Positions 33,702 to 43,070 of a stretch of 64,000 nt of DNA are shown one piece after another. The stretch comes from Neorhizobium sp. SHOUNA12A. GTDB lineage: Bacteria > Pseudomonadota > Alphaproteobacteria > Rhizobiales > Rhizobiaceae. Within the stretch, counting starts at the first letter, position 1; each line of letters opens with the position of its first letter. The stretch is from contig NZ_JALBGV010000016.1 of the NCBI RefSeq assembly GCF_023006505.1, positions 27,546 to 91,545 on the forward strand. The letters run 5' to 3'. The notes beneath the pieces are model-generated. The model made no database searches. It had not been told where the DNA came from and saw nothing but the letters and a program-made list of their open reading frames with translations. A program made the translations under genes and the position numbers.

Positions 33702-34814
33702 GTGGCCAAGTCAGATCAGACCAAGAACGTGGAAGTCTACCGCAAACCGGGCGAATTTGCTGCATGGCCGGCGAATTACGGCCTGTGGCTCTGGGGCGAG
33801 GAAGCGGTGACGATTTTTGTCCAGGGTTTTCGCGGCCAGGCGGAAAACCTGCATGCGCGCGACAAAACCCGGCCGTTCATTCCGGTGCAGGCCCGCAGCA
33901 TGGATGGCGGCGAGACCTGGACGATCGAGCGGTTCAACGCCTTCGTGCCCGGCAGCCAGACGCTTTCCGGCGACGAGCATGTCCTGCCTGAACTGGAAGC
34001 GCAGCCGAAGATCGACATCGACCGGGATCTTCGCCCGCTCGACCAGCCGATCGATTTCACCGATCCTGAAACGATCGTCATGTGCGCCCGCACCGGCCTG
34101 CTGGGTGGGGCGATCAGCTGGTTCTATGTCTCGAACGACCGGGCGAGGACGTGGCGAGGGCCCTACCGGCTCGGCGATTTCGGCCTGCCTGGCATTTCGG
34201 CGCGCACCGACATCGTGCCGCTCGGCAAGCATGACGCGCTCTTCCTGTTGAGCGCCGCCAAGCGGGACGGCAAGGAAGGCCAAGTCTTCTGCATCCGCAC
34301 CCGCGACGGTGGCAAGAGTTTTACGTTCGAAGGTTTTGTCGGAGAGGAACCAGAAGGTTTTGCGATCATGCCTGCGTCGATCCGGCTAAAGGACGGCAAG
34401 GTGCTGACGCTGGTGCGCTGCTCAACGGCAAGCCGCGGCGTGGACCGCAAGGCCTGGATCGATGCCTATACCTCCGGCGACGAGGGCAAGACCTGGGAAT
34501 TGATCGGCCGGCCGGTGCCGAATACGGGTTACGCCGGCAATCCGCCGACGCTGAACCGGTTGAAGGATGGCCGGCTGGTGCTGGTGTTCGGTTATCGCGA
34601 CGCGCCTTTTGGCCTGCGCGCCCGGGTGAGTTCCGACGAGGGCAAGACCTGGAGCGAGGATATCATCATCCGCGCCGACGGCGGCATGTCCGATCTCGGT
34701 TATCCGCGAACGGTCGTCAGGCCGGACGGGAAACTGCTGAGCGTCTATTATTACAACTACGGCAGCGATCAGGAGCGCTTCATCGCCGCCTCGATTTTCG
34801 ACATAGCCGGCTGA
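33702..34814 (+). CDS. Asp-box (sialidase-like) beta-propeller protein
   Basis: A protein of about 370 residues with repeated Asp-box motifs of the SxDxGxTW type: SMDGGETW, SNDRARTW, TRDGGKSF, SGDEGKTW and SSDEGKTW. These indicate a six-bladed propeller of the BNR/sialidase superfamily. There is no signal peptide or membrane segment, so it should be cytosolic and act on an imported glycoside. GTG at 33702 is favoured because AAGGAGG ends six bases upstream; the ATG at 33696 touches the ribosome-binding site. It closes the ABC operon. It may be a glycosidase or a glycan lyase; sialidase activity is not established. Confidence 0.8.
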   Translation: MAKSDQTKNVEVYRKPGEFAAWPANYGLWLWGEEAVTIFVQGFRGQAENLHARDKTRPFIPVQARSMDGGETWTIERFNAFVPGSQTLSGDEHVLPELEAQPKIDIDRDLRPLDQPIDFTDPETIVMCARTGLLGGAISWFYVSNDRARTWRGPYRLGDFGLPGISARTDIVPLGKHDALFLLSAAKRDGKEGQVFCIRTRDGGKSFTFEGFVGEEPEGFAIMPASIRLKDGKVLTLVRCSTASRGVDRKAWIDAYTSGDEGKTWELIGRPVPNTGYAGNPPTLNRLKDGRLVLVFGYRDAPFGLRARVSSDEGKTWSEDIIIRADGGMSDLGYPRTVVRPDGKLLSVYYYNYGSDQERFIAASIFDIAG

Positions 34815-34882
34815 TCAGCCGCGCGGCTAAGCCCAGCGTCCGGCAGGCGATCGCATATGGAACGTGCGGCGGCGCGAGGAGC

Positions 34883-34973
34883 CCCTCCCCCTTGTGGCAG
34901 GGGTTGGGGAGGGGCCTTCGCCCCCGCAAAAACCCCTCCCGCCTGCCGGCCACCCTGCCCTCAAGGGGGAGGG
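34883..34973. repeat. G/C-rich intergenic repeat with terminal inverted repeats, copy A
   Basis: About 91 bases bounded by CCCTCCCCCTTG and CAAGGGGGAGGG. The reverse complement matches the element at 42381-42474 over most of its length, including GGTGGCCGGCAGGCGGG and CCCCTCCCCAACCCCT. It resembles small mobile intergenic repeats (RIME-like) of Rhizobiaceae. The rest of the 34815-35187 gap holds no gene; its right end carries the promoter at 35102. Confidence 0.75.
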
Positions 34974-35101
34974 TTACGAATGCCGCGCCGCCATACATCC
35001 TGATATGCGATGCCTCCTCTGCTTCTAAAAGCACATTCGGAAACATGTCTGGTGCCTGCTCTCAGCCACTGCGCTGCGAGTGGAGAAGGCGGCATTTCGG
35101 A

Positions 35102-35130
35102 TTGACAGGTGTCGTAAGACATCATATCTC
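35102..35130 (+). promoter_or_regulatory. Promoter with embedded operator candidate
   Basis: TTGACA at 35102-35107 and TATCTC at 35125-35130, 17 bases apart, form a plausible promoter for the Dpp-like operon. Within the spacer at 35110-35121 is TGTCGTAAGACA (4-bp arms TGTC/GACA), well placed for repression by the GntR protein encoded at the end of the operon. Confidence 0.5.
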
Positions 35131-35187
35131 TTGGGTCGCTATTATCTATCTGCCGGGAGGAGACCGGCAATCCAAGGGAGGACGGCC

Positions 35188-36792
35188 ATGAAGCCGCTAT
35201 TGAGAATAGTGGGACCGGTATTGCTCGGTTCCACCCTGCTTTTCCAGCCTGCCCACGCCGAGACCCCGCCCAATATGCTGGTTGTCGGCTTCTCGATGAC
35301 CAATATCCTGACGCTCGACCCTGCTGCCATCACCGGCAAGGAGACCGTACAGGTTCTCACAAACATATATGATAACCTGGTGGCGCTCGATGCCGTCAAT
35401 CGCGCTCAGGTCGATCCGCAGCTGGCGGAAAGCTGGACGATCGCCGACGACAACGGCTCGATCACCTTCAAGCTGAGCAAGGGAGCGACCTTCGCCTCCG
35501 GAAACCCGGTCACGTCGGCGGATGTGGTCTGGTCCTTCAAGCGCTTGATGAAGCTCAACCTGGCCCAGGCGTCGTTCCTCAAAACCCACGGCTTCTCCGC
35601 GGCCAATGCCGACGCAAGTTTCACCGCTCCCGACGACGGCACCGTCGTCATCAAACTGCCGAAGAAGGTCGACCCGCAGATCATCGTGCAGACACTCGGG
35701 ATTGTCGGCCCAGGCTCCATCCTCGACATGAAGGCGGTGATGGAGCACGACAAGAGCGGCGATATGGGCGCCGCGTGGCTCACCAACAATTCCGCCGGCT
35801 CTGGTCCGTTCACGCTCGGCCAGTGGCAGTCGAACGAGCGCGTCACGCTTGAGCAGAACCCGAAATATTGGGGCGAGAAGCCGGCCATGCGCCGGATCAT
35901 GATGCGCCATCTGGCTGAATCGCAGAGCCAGCGGCTGATGCTCGAAAAGGGCGATATCGACATCGCCTTTTCCATGTCCGCAGCCGACCTCAAGGCGCTC
36001 GAGAGCAGCAAGGACGTCAAGATCCAGACGAATGGCGGCAGCGGCTTTTATTATCTCGCCGTCTCCATGAAGGACGAGAAGTTCCAGAAGCCGAAGGTTC
36101 GCGAGGCGCTGCGTTATCTCATCGACTACCAGGGCCTCAACGACAGCGTACTGCCCTATTTCGGCAAGCTGCGCGATCGTCCCGTTCCGGCGGGCATTTT
36201 CGGCGCCTTGCCGAATGCGGGCTACAAGCTCGATGTCGCAAAGGCCAAGGCACTGCTTGCCGAGGCGGGTTATCCGAACGGCTTCCCGACCACGCTGCGC
36301 GCCATTTCCGACGTGCCGTTCATGAGCCTCGCGACCGCCATCCAGGCGACGCTGGCCCAGGCCGGCATCAAGGCCGAGATCGTCACCGGCTCCGGCGACC
36401 AGATCTACGGCGCGATGCGCGAACGCAAATATGAGCTTGTCGTCGGCCGTGGCGGTGGCGGCCAGTTGCCGCATCCGGACTCGAACTTCCGCGCCATCGT
36501 CTACAATCCCAACAATGCGGATGAGGCGAAGCTGACGAACTTCCAGGGCTGGCGCACGTCCTTTTATGATGAGAAGATCAACAAGATGATCGATGACGCG
36601 CTCGTCGAAGGCAACAAGGACAAACAGATCAAGGAATATCAGGACATCCAGACCTATTACGCGGAGATGGTGCCGGCGATCCAGCCCTTCTCGGAAGTGG
36701 TCGACAGCGTCGGTTTCCGGGCCGACATCAAGGGTCTCGAACTGAACCCGTCCTGGTCGACCCAGCTTCGCACCGTCAAGAAAGAACGATAA
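35188..36792 (+). CDS. Family-5 (peptide/nickel-type) solute-binding protein
   Basis: A 534-residue periplasmic receptor with a Sec signal peptide ending AHA. It has the SBP family-5 pattern: LDPAAITGKETVQVLTNIYDNL near the N-terminus, ESWTIADDNGSITFKLSKGATFASGNPVTSADVVWSFKR in the classical position, and a C-terminal lobe with IQATLAQAGIKAEIV. GGGAGGACGGCC precedes the ATG at 35188. It heads the Dpp-like importer operon. It is clearly paralogous to the orphan receptor at 47410: both share GDQIYGxMRERK and the GRGGGGQ-PHP-SN-RA segment. The ligand may be an oligosaccharide or glycoside rather than a peptide, by context. Confidence 0.9.
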   Translation: MKPLLRIVGPVLLGSTLLFQPAHAETPPNMLVVGFSMTNILTLDPAAITGKETVQVLTNIYDNLVALDAVNRAQVDPQLAESWTIADDNGSITFKLSKGATFASGNPVTSADVVWSFKRLMKLNLAQASFLKTHGFSAANADASFTAPDDGTVVIKLPKKVDPQIIVQTLGIVGPGSILDMKAVMEHDKSGDMGAAWLTNNSAGSGPFTLGQWQSNERVTLEQNPKYWGEKPAMRRIMMRHLAESQSQRLMLEKGDIDIAFSMSAADLKALESSKDVKIQTNGGSGFYYLAVSMKDEKFQKPKVREALRYLIDYQGLNDSVLPYFGKLRDRPVPAGIFGALPNAGYKLDVAKAKALLAEAGYPNGFPTTLRAISDVPFMSLATAIQATLAQAGIKAEIVTGSGDQIYGAMRERKYELVVGRGGGGQLPHPDSNFRAIVYNPNNADEAKLTNFQGWRTSFYDEKINKMIDDALVEGNKDKQIKEYQDIQTYYAEMVPAIQPFSEVVDSVGFRADIKGLELNPSWSTQLRTVKKER

Positions 36793-36865
36793 TCGTGGGT
36801 TGCCGCGGCGTGGGCCCTGTGGCCCGGCAGCGCCGCGGCGTCCGGATCGATGTTGAGGAAGCCCC

Positions 36866-37882
36866 ATGAACAACGAGCGTCTCACCGCTTTCACGCGGCA
36901 GGCCGGCACCATATTGGCAACCCTTCTCGGCTTGCTGATCCTGACCTTCTGCATCGGACGGCTGATGCCCGTCGATCCGGTCCGCGCCATTGTCGGCGAA
37001 GAAGCCGACCAGGCCACATACAACATGGTCGCGGAACGGATCGGCGCCAACCTTCCTCTCTACCAGCAGTTCTTCCGGTACGTGAACGATTTGGCTCATG
37101 GCGATTTCGGGACGTCGATCCGGACAGGGCAGCCGGTCATCAACGACATCCTGCATGTCATGCCGGCAACGATCGAGCTTGCCACCTTCGCGATCATCGT
37201 CGGGGCGGGCCTCGGCATTCCGCTCGGCATTCTGGCCGCCGTGCGCCGTAACCGGCCGGTCGACCACATCATCCGCTTCCTCACCCTGATCGGCCATTCC
37301 ATGCCGATCTTCTGGACCGGCATGATCGGCCTGATCATCTTTTATGCGGCGCTGGATCTGGTCGGGGGCGGCGGCCGTCTGTCGGATTATTATATCGGCC
37401 TCGTGCCGGAAACGACCGGCTTCCTGCTGATCGATGCGATCATCGCCGGCGACTGGGAGGTCTTCCGGGATGCCGTCAACCATCTGCTGCTGCCGGCGAG
37501 CATCCTCGGCTATTCGTCGATGGCCTATATCACCCGCATGACCCGCAGTTTCATGCTGGACCAGCTGAACCAGGAATACGTGACCACGGCGCGGGTGAAG
37601 GGGCTGTCGAAGGGCCGCACCATCTGGCACCACGCGTTCGCGAATATCCGGGTGCAGCTGGTGACGATCGTGGCGCTCGCCTATGGCAGCCTGCTGGAGG
37701 GGGCGGTGCTCATCGAAACCGTGTTCTCCTGGCCGGGCTTCGGCCAATATATCACCAACAACATGCTGATCGGCGACATGAACGCGGTGATGACCTGCGT
37801 GCTGCTGGTCGGCATCATCTTCATTGCGCTCAACCTGCTTTCCGACGCGCTTTACAAGATCTTCGATCCGAGGACGCGGTGA
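36866..37882 (+). CDS. Dpp-like ABC permease (DppB type)
   Basis: A 338-residue permease of the DppB family with six helices. Typical elements are FRYVNDLAHGDFGTSIRTGQPV, the long periplasmic loop, and the coupling segment YVTTARVKGLSKGRTIWHHAFANI. GGAAGCCCC precedes the ATG. It is followed immediately by the DppC-type permease. Confidence 0.92.
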   Translation: MNNERLTAFTRQAGTILATLLGLLILTFCIGRLMPVDPVRAIVGEEADQATYNMVAERIGANLPLYQQFFRYVNDLAHGDFGTSIRTGQPVINDILHVMPATIELATFAIIVGAGLGIPLGILAAVRRNRPVDHIIRFLTLIGHSMPIFWTGMIGLIIFYAALDLVGGGGRLSDYYIGLVPETTGFLLIDAIIAGDWEVFRDAVNHLLLPASILGYSSMAYITRMTRSFMLDQLNQEYVTTARVKGLSKGRTIWHHAFANIRVQLVTIVALAYGSLLEGAVLIETVFSWPGFGQYITNNMLIGDMNAVMTCVLLVGIIFIALNLLSDALYKIFDPRTR

Positions 37883-37883
37883 C

Positions 37884-38789
37884 ATGGCAGCTCAATCTCT
37901 CGACATGCAGGACGTGGCCATGAACGGTACTCGCGCAAACCCCAATTCGGCCTTCCGCCGGCTGCTGGCCGTCATCCGCGAGCTTCTCGGCAACCCGTCT
38001 TCGGGCTTCGGCCTCGTCGTCATCACCATCCTGGTCCTGACGGCGATCGTCGCGCCGCTGATCGCGCCCTATGATCCGAATGTCATCGATCTCGGCAACA
38101 CGCTGAAGCCGCCGAGCGCCGAGCAGTGGTTCGGAACCGATGAACTCGGCCGCGACATCATGAGCCGCATCATCTACGGCACGCGCATCAGCCTGACGAT
38201 CATCACCATCGTATCGGTCATCGTCGGCCCGATCGGGCTGCTGGTCGGCACGACGGCTGGTTATTTCGGCGGCTGGTACGACACGATCATGATGCGTATC
38301 ACCGATATCTTCCTGTCCTTCCCGAGCCTCATCCTGTCGCTCGCCTTCGTGGCGGCCCTCGGTGCCGGCCTCGAAAATGCGATCATCGCCATCGGGCTGA
38401 CCACCTGGCCGCCGATTGCCCGCCTGGCGCGCGCCGAAACGCTGACCTTCCGCGGCGCCGATTATATCTCGGCCTCGCGCATGCAGGGCGCGTCGTCACT
38501 GCGCATCATCATCAAGTCGATCATGCCGATGTGCCTGCCTTCGGTTCTGGTGCGCATCACGCTTTCGATGGCGACCGTCATCCTGACGGCGGCCGGCCTC
38601 GGTTTCCTGGGCCTCGGCGCCCAGCCGCCGCTGCCCGAATGGGGCGCGATGATCGCCACCGGCCGGCGCTACATGCTGGACAACTGGTGGCTGGTCGCCT
38701 TCCCGGGTGGCGCCATCCTGCTCGTCAGCCTTGCCTTCAACCTTCTCGGCGACGGCCTGCGCGATGCACTCGATCCGAAACAGCGTTAG
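37884..38789 (+). CDS. Dpp-like ABC permease (DppC type)
   Basis: A 301-residue permease with the DppC layout: a cytosolic N-terminus, first helix LVVITILVLTAIVAPLIAPYDP, GTDELGRDIMSRIIYGTRIS, and coupling loop DYISASRMQGASSLRIIIKSIMP. It starts one base after the stop of the DppB-type gene, indicating translational coupling. An internal ATG at 37920 is a less likely start. Confidence 0.92.
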   Translation: MAAQSLDMQDVAMNGTRANPNSAFRRLLAVIRELLGNPSSGFGLVVITILVLTAIVAPLIAPYDPNVIDLGNTLKPPSAEQWFGTDELGRDIMSRIIYGTRISLTIITIVSVIVGPIGLLVGTTAGYFGGWYDTIMMRITDIFLSFPSLILSLAFVAALGAGLENAIIAIGLTTWPPIARLARAETLTFRGADYISASRMQGASSLRIIIKSIMPMCLPSVLVRITLSMATVILTAAGLGFLGLGAQPPLPEWGAMIATGRRYMLDNWWLVAFPGGAILLVSLAFNLLGDGLRDALDPKQR

Positions 38790-38799
38790 GATTTTCCCC

Positions 38800-39657
38800 A
38801 TGGACAACAGCCAGGCACTCCTGAAGGTCGAAAATCTCCGCGTCAGCTATCGCGCTGGCAAGGCCTACAACACCGTCGTCAAGGGCGTCTCCTTCGATCT
38901 CGGCCGCGAGCGGCTTGGCATCGTCGGCGAATCCGGCTCCGGCAAGTCGACGATCGGCCGGGCGCTGCTGAAGCTCCTGCCGACCGCGAAGATCGAGGCC
39001 GACCGCATGGATTTCGGCGGCACCGACCTTCTCTCCGCCACCGAAAAGCAGATGCTGACGATCCGCGGCCGACGCATTTCGATGATCCTCCAGGACCCGA
39101 AATTCTCGCTTAACCCGGTACACCGCGTCGGCGACCAGATCGCCGAGGCCTACCGGGTTCACAGCAGGGCATCGGCCCAGGCGGCGAAGCAGAAGACGCT
39201 GGAAATGCTGGAGGCGGTGAAGATCCGCGATCCGGAACGGGTGTTCGGCCTTTATCCGCATGAAGTGTCGGGCGGCATGGGCCAGCGCATCATGATCGCC
39301 ATGATGCTGATCCCTGAGCCGCAGATCATCATCGCCGACGAGCCGACCTCCGCGCTCGACGTCACCGTGCGCATGCAGGTCCTCAACATCCTCAACGAAC
39401 TGGTGACCAACAAGGGTCTCGGCCTCATCATGATCAGCCACGACCTCAACCTGGTGCGCAATTTCTGCGACCGCGTCCTGGTCATGCGCCATGGCGAGGT
39501 CGTCGAGGAACGGGCGGCCCGGGACATGCGCAACTGCACGCATCCCTATACTCAAGGCTTGCTTGCCGCGCAGCCGCATATCGGCGGCAGCCGAAAGCCG
39601 CTTCCGGTCCTGAACCGCCAAACCATCTCCACAGAGACCAAAGAGGTGCGCGCATGA
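38800..39657 (+). CDS. Dpp-like ABC ATPase (DppD type)
   Basis: A 285-residue ATPase with Walker A GESGSGKST, the FSLNPVHRVGDQI Q-loop region, signature VSGGMGQRIMIAM (glycine-methionine in place of the usual QR), Walker B IIIADEPTSALD and switch ISHDLNLV. The C-terminus has the HPYTQGLLAA motif of oligopeptide-type ATPases. It overlaps the following ATPase gene by four bases (ATGA). Confidence 0.92.
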   Translation: MDNSQALLKVENLRVSYRAGKAYNTVVKGVSFDLGRERLGIVGESGSGKSTIGRALLKLLPTAKIEADRMDFGGTDLLSATEKQMLTIRGRRISMILQDPKFSLNPVHRVGDQIAEAYRVHSRASAQAAKQKTLEMLEAVKIRDPERVFGLYPHEVSGGMGQRIMIAMMLIPEPQIIIADEPTSALDVTVRMQVLNILNELVTNKGLGLIMISHDLNLVRNFCDRVLVMRHGEVVEERAARDMRNCTHPYTQGLLAAQPHIGGSRKPLPVLNRQTISTETKEVRA

Positions 39658-40412
39658 CCGCCATCGACGTCCGCAATCTCTCGATCGATCTCGGCTATGG
39701 TCTCGCAAAGAAGCGTATTCTCGGCGACGTCTGCTTTTCGGTCGAAGCCGGCGAATCCTTCGGGCTTGTCGGCGAGTCCGGTTCCGGCAAGTCGACCATC
39801 CTGCGCTGCATCGCCCGTCTCCTGAACGTCTGGGAGGGCGATATCCGGCTCGAGGGACGGTCGGTCAACGACATGCCCTTCGTCGAATATTGCCGCACGG
39901 TCCAGATGGTGTTCCAGGATCCCTACGGTTCGCTCCATCCGCGCCAGTCGATCCGCACGGCGCTTCAGGAGCCGCTCCGCATCCATCGCATGGACCGCCA
40001 GGTCGAACGCATGGAGCGGGCTCTGATCGATGTCGGCCTCGATCCGGCCTTCCTGTCGCGTTATCCGCACGAACTTTCCGGCGGCCAGCGCCAGCGCGTG
40101 GCGATCGCGCGCGCACTCATTCTCGAGCCGCGCATCCTGCTTCTCGACGAGCCGACCTCGGCGCTCGACGTCTCGGTACAGGCGGAAGTGCTCAATCTGC
40201 TCGCCGATCTGCGTGCAAAACGCAACTTGACCTATCTCTTCGTTTCCCATGATCTTGCGGTGATCGATCATATGTGCGAGCGGCTGGCGGTCATGCAGCA
40301 TGGTCGCGTGGTCGAGGTGATGAGCCGAGACGTGCTGGCGACAGGCCAGGCCCAGGATCCCTATGCCCGGGAACTGATCCAGGCGAGCCTCGAATACGAC
40401 CACGCTGTCTGA
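39654..40412 (+). CDS. Dpp-like ABC ATPase (DppF type)
   Basis: A 252-residue ATPase with Walker A GESGSGKST, FQDPYGSLHPRQSI, signature LSGGQRQRVAIARA and Walker B ILLLDEPTSALD. It is slightly short at the C-terminus, where the family usually carries a zinc-ligand or HPYT-type tail; here it ends DPYARELIQASLEYDHAV. It partners with the preceding ATPase. Confidence 0.9.
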   Translation: MTAIDVRNLSIDLGYGLAKKRILGDVCFSVEAGESFGLVGESGSGKSTILRCIARLLNVWEGDIRLEGRSVNDMPFVEYCRTVQMVFQDPYGSLHPRQSIRTALQEPLRIHRMDRQVERMERALIDVGLDPAFLSRYPHELSGGQRQRVAIARALILEPRILLLDEPTSALDVSVQAEVLNLLADLRAKRNLTYLFVSHDLAVIDHMCERLAVMQHGRVVEVMSRDVLATGQAQDPYARELIQASLEYDHAV

Positions 40413-40443
40413 GTTTCACGTCTGAGACGCCATGGAGTGCCCG

Positions 40444-41178
40444 ATGACAGCCGAAGCCCCATCCTCTACCTGGCGCCGCAGGGAGACCCTGAGTTCGCAG
40501 GTCGTGCGCACGATCGCCGAGCGTATCAAGCTTGGGGACTATCCGCGCGGCTCGAAGCTTCCGACGGAAAAGGCGCTGATCGATGAACTGGGCGTCAGCC
40601 GGACGGTCGTCCGGGAGGCGATCGCCAATCTTCGGGCAAGCGGCCTCGTCTCGATCCATCATGGGATCGGCGTCTTCGTTCGCCAGGACGCGGGTGTCAC
40701 GCCTTTCCGCCTCGGCGATGAAAACCTGATGCTGGTCGAAAACCTGGTGAAGGGGCTCGAACTGCGCATCGGCATCGAGTCCGAAGCGGCAGCGCTTGCC
40801 GCCGACCGGCGGACCCAGGCGGATATCCAGGCGATGACCGCGGCCTGCAAGGCCATGGATGTCGCCGTGCGCCGCGCAAGCCGGGACACGCAGGCGGATT
40901 TCGATTTTCACCGCGCCGTTGCCACGGCCAGCCATAACGAACATTTTTTCCGTATCTTCAACTATCTCGGCGAGACCCTGATGCCGCGCATGCGGCTTTC
41001 GACCCATGCCGTCGATGACGCGAGCCTCTCCGTGCATCTCGCACGCGTCAATGAAGAACACCGTGCCATCCTCAAGGCAATCGAAGCCCGCGACGTGGAA
41101 GGCGCGCGCGGGGCGATGCGCAAGCACCTTGGCGACAGCCGCGACCGGATGCTCGAACGGCTGCGGCAACAGCAATGA
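40444..41178 (+). CDS. GntR-family regulator (FadR/FCD type)
   Basis: A 244-residue regulator. The winged helix (about residues 15-80) reads PRGSKLPTEKALIDELGVSRTVVREAIANLRASGLVSIHHGIGVFV. The helical FCD domain follows, with DFDFHRAVATASHNEHF and NEEHRAILKAI as metal or ligand histidines. I chose ATG 40444 over 40432 because GGAGTGCCCG lies just before it. It ends with an ATGA overlap into the hydrolase gene. It probably represses this operon; the sequence in the promoter at 35110 is the candidate site. It is a close relative of the GntR protein at 45468. Confidence 0.88.
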   Translation: MTAEAPSSTWRRRETLSSQVVRTIAERIKLGDYPRGSKLPTEKALIDELGVSRTVVREAIANLRASGLVSIHHGIGVFVRQDAGVTPFRLGDENLMLVENLVKGLELRIGIESEAAALAADRRTQADIQAMTAACKAMDVAVRRASRDTQADFDFHRAVATASHNEHFFRIFNYLGETLMPRMRLSTHAVDDASLSVHLARVNEEHRAILKAIEARDVEGARGAMRKHLGDSRDRMLERLRQQQ

Positions 41179-42233
41179 TCGACAGCGAGAACATGTCCAG
41201 CCTCGCGGCGAGGCTGCGCGACAACCTCTCATTCGACTGGAATTTCCAACCGGCTGTGGAAAGCTTTCCGGACTGGCAGGACCGCACACGGAACAACGTG
41301 CGCCACGCACTCGGCGTCGGGCGGATCGCGCCCGCGAGCGCGTCGGTCGTCACAGAGTGGGCTGAAGACGGATGCAGGGCCCAAGAGCTCGAACTTGGCT
41401 TTTCGAACGGCGAAACGACGAGAGCCTATCTCCTTCGTCCGGATACCAACAGCGTCACGCCTGCCGTGCTGCTGCTGCACGATCACGGCTCGTTCTTCTC
41501 GATCGGCAAGGAGAAGATGATCCGCCGCTCCAGCGAGGTTTCCGAGATCGCAGCGGACGCGGATCGATGGGCGGCGAAACTTTATGGCGGCCGGCATGTC
41601 GGTAATGAACTCGCCCGGCGCGGTTACACCGTGCTTTGCGCCGACGCGCTCGGCTGGGGCAGCCGGAAAGGCAACGGTTACGAAGCGCAGCAGGCGCTGG
41701 CGGCCAATCTCATGCAGTTCGGGGTTTCCTACGCCTCCGTCATCCTGCTCGAAGACCTTGAGGCCATTGCATGGCTTCGCGGACTGCCCGGCGTCGATGG
41801 TAACCGTTTGGCGAGCTTCGGTTATTCGATGGGCGGCTCGCGCGCCTGGCAGGCTGCCGCACTTTCGGACGACGCCAGGGCCTGCGTCGCCGGCGGCTGG
41901 ATGGGGACGCTGCAGGGCCTCATGCAGCCGGGCAACAACCAGCTTCGCGGCCAGTCGGCCTTTTCCATGCTGCATCCGCCGATCGCGGGAAAGATCGATT
42001 ATCCGCATTTTGCAGGGCTCGCCGCGCCGAAACCTGCACTGATCTTCAGCGGCGCCGAAGACCGGCATTTTCCGCAGCCTGCCGCCCTGGCGGCCCACCG
42101 GCAGATTCACGATATCTGGCGCGCAGCGGGGACGGAACGGTGCCTCGAAACGCGGCTTTGGCCCGGCGCGGCTCATGCATTCCCGATTGACCAGCAGGAT
42201 CATGCGATCGACTGGTTGGACGGGGCGATGTGA
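41175..42233 (+). CDS. Alpha/beta hydrolase (acetyl-xylan-esterase-like)
   Basis: A 352-residue cytosolic alpha/beta hydrolase. The nucleophile elbow is GYSMGGS (about residue 217), the acid is probably in SGAEDRHF, and the histidine in GAAHAF. An extended N-terminal region (WQDRTRNNVRHALG) and LLLHDHGSFFSIGKEKM, which forms the oxyanion strand, recall dienelactone-hydrolase-like and carbohydrate-esterase-like enzymes. It is translationally coupled to the GntR gene. Deacylation of an imported, esterified saccharide fits the context but is inference. Confidence 0.82.
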   Translation: MIDSENMSSLAARLRDNLSFDWNFQPAVESFPDWQDRTRNNVRHALGVGRIAPASASVVTEWAEDGCRAQELELGFSNGETTRAYLLRPDTNSVTPAVLLLHDHGSFFSIGKEKMIRRSSEVSEIAADADRWAAKLYGGRHVGNELARRGYTVLCADALGWGSRKGNGYEAQQALAANLMQFGVSYASVILLEDLEAIAWLRGLPGVDGNRLASFGYSMGGSRAWQAAALSDDARACVAGGWMGTLQGLMQPGNNQLRGQSAFSMLHPPIAGKIDYPHFAGLAAPKPALIFSGAEDRHFPQPAALAAHRQIHDIWRAAGTERCLETRLWPGAAHAFPIDQQDHAIDWLDGAM

Positions 42234-42304
42234 GGTGGGTTGGAAGGTAAGTCCCTCGCGAAAAGCGGGGTTGGATCGGTCGAGGCCGAGTATGTCGCGA
42301 GGCA

Positions 42305-42527
42305 CCCCCCTCTGCCCTACCGGGCATCTCCCCCACAAGGGGGTTCACCAATGGGATGCGAGGCGGTGCGGCTTTCTTAACCCTCCCCCTTGTGGGGAGG
42401 GTGGCCGGCAGGCGGGCGGGGTTTGGATGCGGAGCGAAGTCCCCTCCCCAACCCCTCCCCACAGGGGGGAGGGGCTCCACGCGCAAGCCTTGCCCCTGCG
42501 GGAGATGTCCGGCAGGACAGAGGGGGG
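42305..42527. repeat. Nested intergenic repeat, with inner copy B
   Basis: A composite palindrome. Outer arms are at 42305-42343 (CCCCCCTCTGCCCTACCGGG...) and 42493-42527, whose reverse complement begins CCCCCCTCTGTCCTGCCGGA. The inner element at 42381-42474 is the inverse-orientation copy of the repeat at 34883-34973. No coding potential was seen. The 42234-43253 gap contains only this and two further inverted repeats. Confidence 0.75.
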
Positions 42528-42938
42528 TATGGCGGGGAGCGCTGTCCAATGCGGTCTTTACGTTTTACCCGTGGATAAGTGATCGCCACCCTCCAGCATC
42601 TCCAACGGCTTAACCACGTCACCATCCCCGCCCTCCCAGCCCATGCCTACAATCCTCCCGCTTCCGTCGCCGGAGTGTTTCGCGAGACGTTCGCGGGCAG
42701 GCGGGAGCCGGCGCCCTCATTCGATCCGTAACGTGCGGGGAAGGTGAGGGAGGTGAAAGCCATGGAGGGTGCGTCGCAAGACGACCATTCCTATCAAGCC
42801 TCCCCCGGACAGCCATGTCCGGTTCGGTTGAGCCGTGCAAGTGGCAGGATTTCCCGAAAGGAGATCGCAAATGAAGCCACGCAGCGAGGCGAGATGATCA
42901 CCTGTAGGGGCCGGAAGCCCCGAGAGAACGCCGAAGGC

Positions 42939-42992
42939 CACGCGAATGCGGAGCCATACTATTATTTTACTATGAGGTTCCGCATTCGTGTG
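42939..42992. repeat. Long hairpin repeat
   Basis: CACGCGAATGCGGA and TCCGCATTCGTGTG (one G-T pair in 14) enclose an AT-rich centre that continues the symmetry (CCATACT ... TATGAGG). It may be a mobile palindromic unit. No T-run follows it, so it is probably not a terminator. Confidence 0.65.
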
Positions 42993-43070
42993 GGCTCTCC
43001 GATCTTTGAAAACCACGGCAGGCGACTGCGCGGGGCTCCGGAATGTTGGCCGAAGGCTTTTGATTTTCGG

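Noticed and set aside
35197..37050. Long minus-strand open frame opposite the family-5 binding protein
   Set aside because: Antisense of a clear binding-protein gene. The composition is not protein-like.
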